Assembly: GCA_030386875.1 (NCBI GenBank)
Contig: JASJYW010000026.1
Span: 9,380,246 to 9,444,245 of the forward strand
Direction: 5' to 3'
Length of the DNA stretch: 64,000 bases
Origin: Morinoia aosen
Lineage: Eukaryota; Arthropoda; Malacostraca; Amphipoda; Talitridae
Shown here: one piece after another, positions 25,701-35,148 of the stretch
Layout of the letters: each line of letters opens with the position of its first letter
How positions within the stretch are numbered: the stretch's first letter is position 1
Made by a program: the position numbers and the translations under genes
Notes under the pieces: model-generated
What the model saw: the letters and a program-made list of their open reading frames with translations, nothing else
Databases searched by the model: none
What the model was told of the DNA's origin: nothing

Positions 25701-27516
25701 CGGCTAAATATGCACTTTCCGCCTATGTCGCCACGGGAAACAGCAAACGACGTGATTTTCACCGCATTCGGCTAGGAATGGCCCAAAACACGCATTTTAG
25801 CTCTGTCGACCGTGGAATCGGCTAAATATGCACTTTCCGCCTATGTCGCCACGGGGAAACAGCAAACGACGTGATTTTCACCGCATTCGGCCTAGGAATG
25901 GCCCAAAACACGCGTTTTAACTCTGTCGACCGTGGAATTGGCTAAATATGCACTTTCCGCCTATGTCGCCACGGGAATTAGCAAACGACGTGATTTTCAC
26001 CGCATTCGGCCTAGGAATGGCCCAAAACACGCATTTTAGCTCTGTCGACCGTGGAATCGGCTAAATATGCCCTTTCCGCCTATGTCGCCACGGGAAACAG
26101 CAAACGACGTGATTTTCACCGCATTCGGCCTAGGAATGGCTTAAAACACACATTTTAGCTCTGTCATCCGTGGAATCGGCTAAATATGCACTTTCCGCCT
26201 ATGTCGCCACGAGAAACAGCAAACGACGTGATTTCCACCGCATTCGGCCTGCCTAGAATGGCCCAAAACACGCATTTTAGCTCTGTCGACCGTGGAATCG
26301 GCTAAATATGCACCTTTCCGCCTATGTCGCCACGGGAAACAGCAAACGACGTGATTTTCACCCGCATTCGGCCTAGGAATGGCCCAAAACACGCATTTTA
26401 GCTCTGTCGACCGTGGAAACGGCTAGATATGCACTTTCCGCCTATGTCGCCACGGGAAACAGCAAATGACGTGATTTTCACCGCATTCGGCCTAGGAATG
26501 GCCAAAAATACGCATTTTAGCCCTGTCGACAGTGGAATCGGCTAAATATGCACTTTCCGCCTATGTCGCCACGGGAAACAGCAAACGACGTGATTTTCAC
26601 CGCATTCTGCCTAGGAATGGTCCAAAACACGCATTTTAGCTCTGTCGACCGTGGAAACGGCTAAATGTGCACTTTCCGCCTATGTCGCCACGGGAAACAG
26701 CAAACGACGTGATTTTCACCGCATTCGGCCTAGGAATGGCCCAAAACACGCATTTTAGCCCTGTCGACCGTGGAAACGGCTAAATATGCACTTTCCGCCT
26801 ATGCCGCCACGGGAAACAGCAAACGACGTGATTTTCACCGCATTCGGCCTAGGAATGGCCCAAAACACGCATTTTAGCTCTGTCGACCGTGGAATCGGCT
26901 AAATATGCACTTTCCGCCTATGTCGCCACAGGAAACAGCAAACGACGTGATTTTCACCGCATTCGGCCTAGGAATGGCCAATAACACGCATTTTAGCCCT
27001 GTCGACCGTGGAATCGGCTAGATATGCACTTTCCGCCTATGTCGCCACGGGAAACAGCAAACGACGTGATTTTCACCGCATTCGGCCTAGGAATGGCCCA
27101 AAACACGCATTTTAGCTTTGTCGACCGTTGAAACGGCTAAATATGCACTTTCCGCCTATGTCGCCACGGGAAACAGCAAACGACGTGATTTTCACCGCAT
27201 TCGGCCTAGGAATGGCCCAGAACACGCATTTTAGCTCTGTCGACCGTGGAATCGGCTATATATGCACTTTCCGCCTATGTCGCCACGGGAAACAGCAAAC
27301 GACGTGATTTTCACCGCATTCGGCCTAGGAATGGCCCGAAACACGCATTTTAGCTCTGTCGACCGTGGAATCGGCTAAATATGCACTTTCCGCCTATGTC
27401 GCTACGGGAAACAGCGAACGACGTGATTTTCACCGCATTCGGCCTAGGAATGGCCCAAAACAGGCATTTCAACTCTGTCGACCGTGGAATCGGCTAAATA
27501 TGCACTTTCCGCCTAT
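22800..27516 (-). repeat. 119-bp satellite array, orientation B, left of copy 2 (about 40 monomers)
   Basis: The same satellite as 1788-22299 but reverse complemented. Landmarks now read TTTTAGCTCTGTCGACCGTGG, AATCGGCTAAATATGCAC, TTTCCGCCTATGTCGCCACG and GGCCTAGGAATGGCCC. Local higher-order repeats are visible: the variant GGCCTAGCAATGGCCAATAAC recurs at 24341 and 24935 (5 monomers less 1 bp). Single-base insertions (for example GGGG at 23108, GGCCCTAGG near 23266) are frequent. The array ends at 27516 inside TCCGCCTAT, where copy 2 is inserted. Confidence 0.97.
27513..27516 (+). repeat. Left target-site duplication CTAT of copy 2
   Basis: The satellite reads TTTCCGC-CTAT just before the LTR, and CTAT-GTCGCCACGG just after the 3' LTR at 36945-36948. 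The uninterrupted monomer has CCGCCTATGTCGCC, so the 4 bp were duplicated by integration. Confidence 0.93.
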
Positions 27517-27533
27517 TGTGCGCCCTCACAGTG

Positions 27534-27567
27534 TATAAATAGCATCAGCAAGAGACAGCGCCGTTCA
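27534..27567 (+). promoter_or_regulatory. LTR core promoter of copy 2: TATA box and initiator
   Basis: TATAAATA at 27534-27541 is followed by CCGTTCATTG with A at 27567. The TCATT core resembles the arthropod initiator, and the 33-bp spacing is the same as in copy 1. Confidence 0.7.
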
Positions 27568-27752
27568 TTGTGGGTGCGCTGTCATGGAGATCACAGTAGA
27601 CAGAGTCATCACTGTCCAGTAGCAGACGCTTTACCTTAGAGGAAGCACCTATTTAGATTTCAGATGCGTTGTAGAAGACTTGTACGAGCAACTATTGTCT
27701 GATCTCTCTGAATCTTACCAAGCCTCCTAGCCTGTATCAACTCTGAAGTATA

Positions 27753-27758
27753 AATAAA
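27753..27758 (+). terminator. AATAAA polyadenylation signal in the LTR
   Basis: AATAAA lies about 80 bp before the LTR end. It is repeated at 36860-36865 in the 3' LTR, where it would act on the element's transcript; the copy 1 LTR has it at 1702-1707. Confidence 0.6.
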
Positions 27759-27841
27759 CTATAACTACGCGGCTGCTTCGTCACTCCCGAACCCCATTCG
27801 CGTAGTGTTCGGCCGGTACATAGAAAGGGCCGGAACATTTT

Positions 27842-27860
27842 TGGTGACCCATGTATGGGG
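27842..27860 (+). promoter_or_regulatory. Primer-binding site candidate
   Basis: TGGTGACCCATGTATGGGG starts 4 nt after the 5' LTR. TGG pairs with the CCA end of a tRNA, as required for minus-strand priming. I cannot name the tRNA by eye. Confidence 0.6.
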
Positions 27861-27914
27861 ATACCACATCAAGGATACCACATCAAGGATACCACATCAA
27901 GGATACCACATCAA
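27859..27914 (+). repeat. Leader minisatellite, 14 bp x 4
   Basis: GGATACCACATCAA is repeated four times without mismatch (27859, 27873, 27887, 27901), starting on the last bases of the primer-binding site; a degenerate fifth copy (AGATATCCACATTG) follows. Confidence 0.9.
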
Positions 27915-28180
27915 AGATATCCACATTGCCCCATTGAAGAAGAAGACATCAAGAATTGATCTTTAGTTCTGCTGACCCGTGATTTTAAATGTGAAGAGTG
28001 TCAACCTGTTTGGAGTAACGTAACGTCGCGCAGTCATCACATTTCTTCAGAGCATCGAGAAAAGGAAAAAGGACGTCAGCGCAGAAAATCGAAGTTCTTT
28101 CCAAGAAACTCTTCGAGAAAGAAACACTTCGAGGGAGATAAAAGTGAAGATCTACGCATCTACCCATCGTCATCTGCAAC

Positions 28181-28245
28181 GAGAAGAGATCGACGAGATC
28201 TACGAGAAGATCGACGAGATCTACGAGAAGATCGACGAGATCTGC
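28181..28245 (+). repeat. Leader minisatellite, 21 bp x 3
   Basis: GAGAAGATCGACGAGATCTAC recurs three times (28181 with 2 extra bases, 28204, 28225). It lies in the untranslated leader about 570 bp before gag. Confidence 0.85.
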
Positions 28246-28597
28246 ACATCGCCAAATAGCAAGCTGAGTATACGCCGATAATGTTTGCTTGCTAATTAAA
28301 TAAGCATGAGCTCAAATTAATGATCATTATAAAATTAATGAGTAGGAGTTAAGCAGTAATCACTCAACAGTGCAAGCGCAGTGAGCATGCTGTTTCTTAG
28401 TAAGTAGGAGAGCTTTAATGCGGAAGCTGGTTCCTGGTAGCCAGAGAGCGAGCAGCATATGCATTGCGAAAGCGCAGTAAGCGTGCGCGCGGAAACGTTG
28501 TGTGGAGAGGTAGTCCATTGTTCTCTGAAACAGTTAAAGGAAGTTGTAGCCATTGTCTCTAGCACTCATTGTCCTCTGGCGCCCATTGTCTCTAGCA

Positions 28598-28632
28598 TAT
28601 AAAAGTAAGCTGGAACAGCTTACCTCTGTTCA
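28598..28632 (+). promoter_or_regulatory. Leader TATA-like motif, 8-bp-stem hairpin and initiator-like motif
   Basis: TATAAAAG at 28598 runs into a perfect inverted repeat GTAAGCTG-GAA-CAGCTTAC (28605-28623), then GTTCAGAGT with A at 28632. The hairpin is stable enough by eye to suggest a packaging or dimerisation signal; the TATA plus TTCAGA pair could instead be a second, internal promoter. Neither is proved. Confidence 0.45.
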
Positions 28633-28703
28633 GAGTGGTGTGCCAGCCTTCACGAGTAATTAGCAATTAGCCTGTTCTAAGTCCACGGAAGTCCACTGCA
28701 AAT

Positions 28704-28709
28704 GTGAGT
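28704..28709 (+). promoter_or_regulatory. Candidate 5' splice site in the leader
   Basis: GTGAGT at 28704-28709 fits the GTRAGT donor consensus and lies between the LTR and gag, a place where a donor would allow a spliced RNA that skips gag and pol. It pairs in the model with the acceptor at 35174-35175. Confidence 0.35.
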
Positions 28710-28817
28710 TGAAATTTTACTGTGTGTAAAATATTGTCAATTGCATGTAGAAAATTTTACTGTGTGGAAAACAATTTCTCTTAAAAGTAATCGGAGGTCT
28801 AAGAATATTGTGTTTTC

Positions 28818-30251
28818 ATGTCGAACAGTGACTCTGACGAGTACGAGTACATAAGAAACACCCCTTACGTGACCCGAGTAGGAAGAGTTTCAGTGCCTAT
28901 TTTTTTCACGATGGCGACCACCACTGTCACCCCTGTAGTTAGTACAGTAACTACCACAGTTGTCCCTGTGACTAGCTCAGTTACCAGTGTAACGACTTCT
29001 GTTGTCGGTCCGATACCGAGTGTAGTAATTGCCGGACAGGATCTTCCCCAATACCGTGGTAGAAGGCGTCGTTTTGACCCTGACTTCATAGAAAATAAGT
29101 CGCTAGAAACGCACATAAAGAATGTGCGAGCCTATTTCAACATGTTATCCGACAACTCCGAGGAAGCGAAACTCAATCTATTGTTGCGAACTGCAGACAA
29201 GCGGGTTGGCGACTTTAACGCCGTTGTAGCCTCCATAATCAGTGAGGGATACGAACTGAGCTTTGAAGAAGTAGTGCACCTGTTAGAAAATATATATGTA
29301 TCGAAAGGCGAAAGATCTTTGCACGCAGTTGCGTGTGACCTGAATAATGTACGCCTAAAACGTAACGATGCTTTAGCGAGTCAATTCGTAGAAATACTAT
29401 CCAAAATCCGTAAACTAACCCATAGACTCATGCATAGCCCGGAATGCACAAACAGAGCTCACCCCTATGTAGTGAATTGTCCCGATCCTGTTGCCCTCGA
29501 TAAGTATGTCGAGAATACTTTAATTGTTGCATTAGCCATGGTTATCATCAACCCCCTAGTGACTGAGGATTTTTCCAAGAAGTTATTTAACAAACCCTTT
29601 AATTCGTCGGAAGAACTCCTTCAGAGAATCGTAACTGTCATTAGAAATTTCCCCGAGGATAAACAAATATTAGCTCGATCTGAGAGATCTATGGAAATCT
29701 ATTGTGCTGATGATGATCATTCATCCGAATCAAATTTTGATGCAGCCTATGATGAGGCCGAAGTGCATACCATGACAAGAGGCAGTTTTCAAGGTAGAAG
29801 TAGGACGCGTAGACCCTACTGGAGACCTAATTTCCCAAGACCAACTTACCGTGCTAGACCTCAAGCAAAATCTTTTGTTGATCGTGAATTAGGAACTCTA
29901 GAAGTTCAAGCATTGGAGACATCAAAGCGTTGCTCGAACTGCTACAATCAAAAGTGCGTCTGCCAGAACCAAGGTGTGTCGGTAACCACGGTGGCTAGGA
30001 AACCGACTGATTGGTACAAACCAGGTTCTAGTCAGACGGCCCCCGAGCATTCGCTGCGAGATGTAGTTTGTTTTCGCTGTAATAAGATAGGACACTACGC
30101 CAGAGACTGTAGGTCAGGACGAGAGTATTTCAACAGACCGGGTAGGCCTAATCGTGTCCGTGCGCGAGGACAGTATAAAACTCGAGTGCCAGAAAAAAGC
30201 CAGGTAGAAACTTACCAAACTAACAGTGGAAATGATTTTTTAGCAGAGTAA
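28818..30251 (+). CDS. gag: Gag polyprotein of copy 2
   Basis: 477 residues, intact. Gag assembles the virus-like particle and binds the RNA. The N-terminus (about residues 32-66) is a low-complexity Thr/Val/Ser run; the middle is an acidic/helical capsid-like region; residues about 325-350 are Arg/Pro rich; a single CCHC zinc knuckle CFRCNKIGHYARDC lies at 418-431 (C-X2-C-X4-H-X4-C), preceded by another Cys cluster (CSNCYNQKCVC). The first ATG (28818) has a weak context (T at -3); the second in frame, 28911, has a strong one (ACGATGG), so initiation at residue 32 is possible. The frame ends at TAA 30249-30251, seven bases after a T TTT TTA slippery heptamer, so some ribosomes should continue into pol. 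Confidence 0.93.
   Translation: MSNSDSDEYEYIRNTPYVTRVGRVSVPIFFTMATTTVTPVVSTVTTTVVPVTSSVTSVTTSVVGPIPSVVIAGQDLPQYRGRRRRFDPDFIENKSLETHIKNVRAYFNMLSDNSEEAKLNLLLRTADKRVGDFNAVVASIISEGYELSFEEVVHLLENIYVSKGERSLHAVACDLNNVRLKRNDALASQFVEILSKIRKLTHRLMHSPECTNRAHPYVVNCPDPVALDKYVENTLIVALAMVIINPLVTEDFSKKLFNKPFNSSEELLQRIVTVIRNFPEDKQILARSERSMEIYCADDDHSSESNFDAAYDEAEVHTMTRGSFQGRSRTRRPYWRPNFPRPTYRARPQAKSFVDRELGTLEVQALETSKRCSNCYNQKCVCQNQGVSVTTVARKPTDWYKPGSSQTAPEHSLRDVVCFRCNKIGHYARDCRSGREYFNRPGRPNRVRARGQYKTRVPEKSQVETYQTNSGNDFLAE
30236..30242 (+). promoter_or_regulatory. -1 ribosomal frameshift site (T TTT TTA) between gag and pol
   Basis: In the gag frame the codons read GAT TTT TTA GCA GAG TAA. The heptamer T-TTT-TTA is in exactly the X-XXY-YYZ phase needed. 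The pol frame is -1 to gag and opens at 30236, directly after a TGA at 30233-30235, so the overlap is only the 16 bases 30236-30251. The heptamer is the same as the one known from HIV-1. I do not see an obvious strong stem-loop just downstream. Confidence 0.8.
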
Positions 30252-30343
30252 ACAGCAGAGACGATTTCATTGCCGATAGAAGTAACGTAAATGATAAAAC
30301 AGAAACTAAAATAACTATAACTAAGTGTGACTCTACGACAGTG

Positions 30344-33300
30344 ATGCCCCTTGAACCCGAGGAGAATTCTGGTGCTGAAGGTTCCCTCGTTAAAAATGTT
30401 GAGATAATCGATCCGATCATAGTGTGTCACAACAGATATGAAGCGCTAGGAGAAGCGGAATTAAGCGATGAATATGAAAGCCATTTGACGGCGAACGTTT
30501 GTAAATACGAAGAGGAAGAAGTGGAAATTACAGGCCAAAATGAATTATTTGTAATACGAAAAAGTAAGAAACCAATGATTGTGCTTAAAAAAGATGCCGA
30601 CCTGTGGAATGCATTGATTGATTCAGGATCAGAGAAGTGCCTAGTCAGCTACCACAGAATAAGTGAGATAAGTAATGACGTGAAGCCAAGTTCTCTGACT
30701 ATAAAAGGCGTTAATGCTAAAAGTAATGTCGAAGGCGAAGTTGAGCTTGTCCTAAAGTTAAAAAACGGCGTAAGTTTGAAGACAAATGCTCTAATCATTA
30801 AGGACGGTATTTACAATTATGACGTCATTATTGGGCGTGATTTATTAGACAAGAACGCCGTTGTAGACTTAAAACAAAGATGTTTAATTATCAAAGACGA
30901 GAAAATTCCCTTTGCAGAGGTAAAAAGACGAAAAAAGAGAAAGACAGAGTGTCTCGAGTATTTAATAGAGAATACTGAGTGTCTCATGGCAGACACGATT
31001 ACGTCCAGAGCTAAGAAAAAAGTCCTAAATAAGCTAAGAGAGAAGAGGACGTGCATTGCTGAGAAAGCAAGTGAGGAAGTAAAAAGGGATGGTAAGAGAG
31101 AAAACCAGCCTGTTCGAGGCGTAGTTGCAGTTACCAGTTCCCACAAGCCGTTAAGAGTTCATACTCGACGCGTAGAAATTGCTCCCAATGTAATTTTGAA
31201 ACATGTTGGACATGTTGGAAAGTGTAAAAATGGAGAATACATAATAAAGAAAGCAACTTTGAAGGAAGGCGTGTGTGTCGCAGAAGCAATTGTGAGAGTT
31301 AACAATAGGAGTAGGATTCCGTTGTTATTAATTAACAGCTCCGACAGAGCGATTGTCTTACCGGAGAACGCAATTATAAGTACTTTAGAAAAGGTAGAAA
31401 AGGATCAAGTTGAGTCCGAAGTTTACTTGTCAGATGTACAAGGAGAATTAAAAAGGGGAATGAGTACCTTTGTGCAGGCAGCTGGTGTTGTTCAGGACAG
31501 TCATTTAGATGTCGATAATAAAGACACTAATAGTCAATCTGTCGGGATCACAGGAGTTGTTGACAAAGAGTACGTTTCTGATTCCAAAGAAATCGCCCGT
31601 GGTCGGCGGAAATTAAATAATGATGATATCAAGTGTAATGATGACGAAATGAAGCCTGAATTACTGAATTTGTTGAATAACTTCAGAGACGTTATTACTA
31701 TAGACAATGAATCGATCTCAGCTGCTGCGATTAAACCATACAAAATACGTTTGAAACCTAACGTGGATGTTGTAAATGTCCCTCCCTATCGTATTGCCCA
31801 CCGTTACATGGAAGACTTGAAAGTCGTTAACGAAAAAATGTTAGACGATGGAATAATTAGACCATCGATTTCAGCTTATAATTCACCAATAATTGTAGTT
31901 CATAAGAAGGATGGAACTATACGTCCGGTAGTTGATTTTCGCAAAGTAAATGAGGTAATTCATGAAGAATCCTTCCCGCTGCCGCGCGTGGACGAGCTTC
32001 TCTATAGTTTAAATGGTCAAAGGTATTTCTCGAAGTTGGATCTTAGGTCAGGATATCATAATATTACACTGACCGATGAGAGTAAAGAAATAACCGCATT
32101 TACAGTTGGTAGTCAGAAGTTTGAGTTCAATCGTTTACCCTTCGGTTTAAAAACTTCACCTGCTTATTTCCAGTCAGTAATGACACAAACATTATCTCCT
32201 GTTCTAGGAAAACTATCTTTCGTCTTTATGGACGACGTGCTAATATTTTCGAAAGAAAGGTCACAGCATCTTGCCGATATAAAAGTTGTACTTGAACTAT
32301 TAAGAAACGCTAGATTGTCAATAAAGACGGAAAAATGTGCTTTCTTCGAGAACGAGATTGAGTATCTCGGACATTCCATTAGTGGAATGGGGACAAGAAG
32401 CACCGGTACTGACAAAGTAAAGAATTTAGAAATTCCTAAGAATGTGAAGGAATTACAGTCATTTCTAGGTCTAGTAAATTTCTTTCGTAGGTATATAAAA
32501 AATTTTGCGAGCATCGCAAGCCCGCTCTATAATCTGCTAAGGAAAAATATCGAATTCGATTGGAATAAGGATTGTCAAAACGCTTTTGAAAAATTAAAGG
32601 ATGAACTATGTAACAACACAACCTTAAGTCACCCAAACTTCGATCAAAATTTTCATCTATTTTGTGATGCATCAAATGTAGGCATAGGAGCTGTTTTACT
32701 CCAGTCATCTACTGATAAAGTTCGAAACATGAGACCTGTCGGTTTTTTTTCTAAAACGTTGAATTCCACCCAACGAAGGTACTCAACTACGAAAAAGGAA
32801 ATGTACGCTATAGTTGAAGCCTTGAAATACTTTAAATATCTTGTTTTGGGCTATGATTTGGTCATATATACCGATCATAAGCCGCTCGTCCCTTTACTTT
32901 CAAAAAAATTGCCTGAAGATAACACACTCGCGAGATGGAGTATATATGTCCAAGCCTTTGATGCCAAATTAAAGTATTTTTCAGGAAAAGCGAACAGTGC
33001 CGCCGATGCATTAAGTAGATTAAATCATGAAGAAAATCCTTTAACAGAAAAAGAACTATCAGAATGTTCTGATTTAACCCCAGATGTAGAGACTTTTCCC
33101 GTTGTAACCAGGCTGCAAGCCGCTGCTGCAGGTAAAAAATGTAACAAGCAGGTAGCCGAGGGAGAGTCCGAGAAAACAATGCCAGGAAGTAATGATGAAA
33201 GACACAACAACAGTACTGCTGAAGAACCCAGACGTGAACCCAATGACTTTAAGAGCAGACAGAATACGTGCTTATGCAGACTGAATAAAGTGAACAAGAC

Positions 33301-34558
33301 TACAGACCATTTAAGTATTAATGACAACTGGTCGTTAGACGAATTTAAACGTGAACAAGATGACGATCCATATTGTTCCGAAATAAAGGATGGCATAGAG
33401 AATGCAACGAAAGTTTCTAATACCGACTTGAATGAATTTCTGATTATGAATGACATTTTGTATAAAAGACGAAAAATTGACAACAGACCCAGCACCATTC
33501 TGACAATTGTCGTGCCATATACCCTGCTAGACAGAATAATTTCTTTTATTCATAATTTATCGCATACGGATTTAAATCACACCTTGTTTAAATTTAAATT
33601 AAATTATTTTCATCCGTACGAACGGACAATTACGCGAAAAATTGTTGAATCTTGTGATACCTGTAAGATTCTAAAATCACGAATATCGACACCTATTAAA
33701 ATTCTAAATGCTCCAATTGGAACACGATGTTTTCAGACGGTTAGCATGGATTTCTACGGTCCATTACCAATGACGGACAACGGTAACAAATATATTCTTG
33801 TAGTGATTGACCTCTTTTCAAGATTTGTTAAATTATATTCGACTAATGATAGACGTACAGAAACTGTTATAGATTGTCTATGGAATTTTTGTTGTCTGTT
33901 TGGAACTCCGGACGTTCTATTGTCGGACAACGGAGCCGAATTTAAATCTTCTAATGTAAAGATGTTCACTAAAGGACTTTCTATCTTAAAAAAGGAAGTT
34001 CTAGCTTATTCCCCTTTTTCAAACGGAATCGTTGAGCGTTGTAATGGTAAAATTCGACATCTGCTCAAGTTATATCTAAATTTTCTTACTCATAATGAGT
34101 GGGACAGATTGCTGGACATTGTGGAGAATTCGATTAATAATAGCTACAATGAAACTTTAGGAGATACACCCGCATATACTGTTTTTGGTAGAGATACTTG
34201 TGTATACATCAGTTCTACTAATTTAGAAGATTTAAATGTTGCGACTTCATATGAAGATGTTCAAAAACAAAAATTTAAGGAGTCATCTATTGTAGTGAAC
34301 AATATTCGAAATGCGATCATTAATGCCACAATCGAAAGAACTGCCTATAGAAATATGAAACGTCGCGATAAAAATTTGAAAGTGAACGACCGTGTACTAG
34401 TAAAAAATCATGCCAAAAAACATAAATTACAGCTGAATTTTTTGGGTCCTGCTATCATTGAAAAACTAGGTAAAAATTATGCAGATATTAGGATTGGTAA
34501 CAAAACTATCCGATCAAATTTGAACCATGTACTGCCTTTAGATAGGATAAAAAGGTAA
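30344..34558 (+). CDS. pol: Pol polyprotein of copy 2: protease, RT, RNase H, integrase
   Basis: About 1,404 residues from the first ATG at 30344; the frame is open from 30236, so expression as Gag-Pol by -1 frameshift is likely, adding 36 residues before this ATG. Residues are counted from the GTG just before the ATG. The aspartic protease has LIDSGS (D94) and IIGRDLLD (163-170). RT lies at about 490-690, with YFSKLDLRSGY (D567) and FMDD (629-632). RNase H shows DAS (776), E820, TDHK (845) and D889. Integrase has a His/Cys finger (H1071/H1075 with C1105, C1108), then D1137, D1196 and E1232 (DX58DX35E), and a GPF/Y-like module (FLGP about 1367) before the end at DRIKR. No chromodomain is visible. 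A long, poorly conserved linker (about 200-440) separates protease and RT. All catalytic residues are present. Confidence 0.96.
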   Translation: MPLEPEENSGAEGSLVKNVEIIDPIIVCHNRYEALGEAELSDEYESHLTANVCKYEEEEVEITGQNELFVIRKSKKPMIVLKKDADLWNALIDSGSEKCLVSYHRISEISNDVKPSSLTIKGVNAKSNVEGEVELVLKLKNGVSLKTNALIIKDGIYNYDVIIGRDLLDKNAVVDLKQRCLIIKDEKIPFAEVKRRKKRKTECLEYLIENTECLMADTITSRAKKKVLNKLREKRTCIAEKASEEVKRDGKRENQPVRGVVAVTSSHKPLRVHTRRVEIAPNVILKHVGHVGKCKNGEYIIKKATLKEGVCVAEAIVRVNNRSRIPLLLINSSDRAIVLPENAIISTLEKVEKDQVESEVYLSDVQGELKRGMSTFVQAAGVVQDSHLDVDNKDTNSQSVGITGVVDKEYVSDSKEIARGRRKLNNDDIKCNDDEMKPELLNLLNNFRDVITIDNESISAAAIKPYKIRLKPNVDVVNVPPYRIAHRYMEDLKVVNEKMLDDGIIRPSISAYNSPIIVVHKKDGTIRPVVDFRKVNEVIHEESFPLPRVDELLYSLNGQRYFSKLDLRSGYHNITLTDESKEITAFTVGSQKFEFNRLPFGLKTSPAYFQSVMTQTLSPVLGKLSFVFMDDVLIFSKERSQHLADIKVVLELLRNARLSIKTEKCAFFENEIEYLGHSISGMGTRSTGTDKVKNLEIPKNVKELQSFLGLVNFFRRYIKNFASIASPLYNLLRKNIEFDWNKDCQNAFEKLKDELCNNTTLSHPNFDQNFHLFCDASNVGIGAVLLQSSTDKVRNMRPVGFFSKTLNSTQRRYSTTKKEMYAIVEALKYFKYLVLGYDLVIYTDHKPLVPLLSKKLPEDNTLARWSIYVQAFDAKLKYFSGKANSAADALSRLNHEENPLTEKELSECSDLTPDVETFPVVTRLQAAAAGKKCNKQVAEGESEKTMPGSNDERHNNSTAEEPRREPNDFKSRQNTCLCRLNKVNKTTDHLSINDNWSLDEFKREQDDDPYCSEIKDGIENATKVSNTDLNEFLIMNDILYKRRKIDNRPSTILTIVVPYTLLDRIISFIHNLSHTDLNHTLFKFKLNYFHPYERTITRKIVESCDTCKILKSRISTPIKILNAPIGTRCFQTVSMDFYGPLPMTDNGNKYILVVIDLFSRFVKLYSTNDRRTETVIDCLWNFCCLFGTPDVLLSDNGAEFKSSNVKMFTKGLSILKKEVLAYSPFSNGIVERCNGKIRHLLKLYLNFLTHNEWDRLLDIVENSINNSYNETLGDTPAYTVFGRDTCVYISSTNLEDLNVATSYEDVQKQKFKESSIVVNNIRNAIINATIERTAYRNMKRRDKNLKVNDRVLVKNHAKKHKLQLNFLGPAIIEKLGKNYADIRIGNKTIRSNLNHVLPLDRIKR

Positions 34559-34639
34559 AATTGTCAAATTAGTTCGTAATTGTTCATTCTTTATATTCTG
34601 AAAAATGCCATTCCATATATGTATTTCAATGGTATTTAG

Positions 34640-34735
34640 TTGTAAGTTCGTTCTATGCGTTCTAAGAGTTCTTAACCTGTAAGTGAGTTCTATCAGTTCT
34701 TAGCTTGTAAGTGCGTTCTTTGAGTTCTTAAGATT
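34640..34735 (+). repeat. Degenerate tandem repeat after pol
   Basis: Phrases of the type TTGTAAGT-GCGTTCT-GAGTTCTTA recur about three times with drift. The same stretch is in copy 3 (minus, about 59510-59610), so it belongs to the element. Confidence 0.6.
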
Positions 34736-34953
34736 TATGTGTGTCTTGCTCTAGGAAATATTTCTGTTACGCAAACACCTTCAGCCGAGATGATGAGCTG
34801 AGGATGTTGTCATACTATCGTTGCGACATCAGAGTGTGCTCATCAAGTCGTGAGCTTGAATTGATAAACTTAGGTGCAAACGTGAGATGTCGACACGAGA
34901 GCGTGAGTGCGAAGCCTGCGAGATCTGTATGGCACCTGCCGCAAATTGTTTGA
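34732..34953 (+). other. Open frame without ATG downstream of pol (about 70 codons)
   Basis: A Cys-rich open frame (SCSRKYFCYA...RCDIRVCS...) follows pol by about 175 bp and is also open in copy 3 (minus, 59294-59506). It has no ATG; GTGTCTTGCTCTAG before it resembles a weak splice acceptor. The two copies differ by two bases here, both changing an amino acid, which gives no evidence of coding constraint. Probably untranslated, possibly an exon remnant. Confidence 0.3.
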
Positions 34954-35044
34954 AAACAATTACATGCCTGGCAGTGTAGTTGAAATCTATGTGTCTTGAT
35001 GAGAGGGAAGGAAGCGTGCCTTAGTATGAAACGTAAATTGTTTG

Positions 35045-35112
35045 TGAAATCTTAGCATGAAATCTTAGTATGAAATCTTAGCATGAAATCTTAGTATGAA
35101 ATATCCTAGTAT
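35045..35112 (+). repeat. 13-bp minisatellite in the 3' region, 5 units
   Basis: GAAATCTTAGCAT and GAAATCTTAGTAT alternate, ending with a variant GAAATATCCTAGTAT. Copy 3 has about nine units at the same place (59084-59201), so the repeat number changes between copies. Confidence 0.85.
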
Positions 35113-35148
35113 GAAACGTAAATTGTTTACTTTAATCTTGGGGCCATG

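Larger units (their letters stand above)
27517..27837 (+). repeat. 5' LTR of copy 2 (321 bp)
   Basis: Begins TGTGCGCCCTCAC and ends GGGCCGGAACA. By eye it shows no difference from the 3' LTR at 36624-36944 and about seven substitutions from the LTR of copy 3. It carries the promoter (TATA at 27534, initiator near 27567) and an AATAAA signal at 27753-27758, so U3 is very short (about 50 bp) and transcription would start near position 51 of the LTR. Confidence 0.95.

Noticed and set aside
28865..29116. Antisense open frame inside gag, and similar frames antisense to pol (for example 33025-33498, 60749-61222)
   Set aside because: They are shadows of the Thr/Val-rich gag start and of pol. They appear in both pol copies only because the coding strand is conserved.
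30341..30343. GTG as the start of pol
   Set aside because: In a eukaryotic element GTG is not an expected start; the first ATG is at 30344, and entry from gag by frameshift is the better model.
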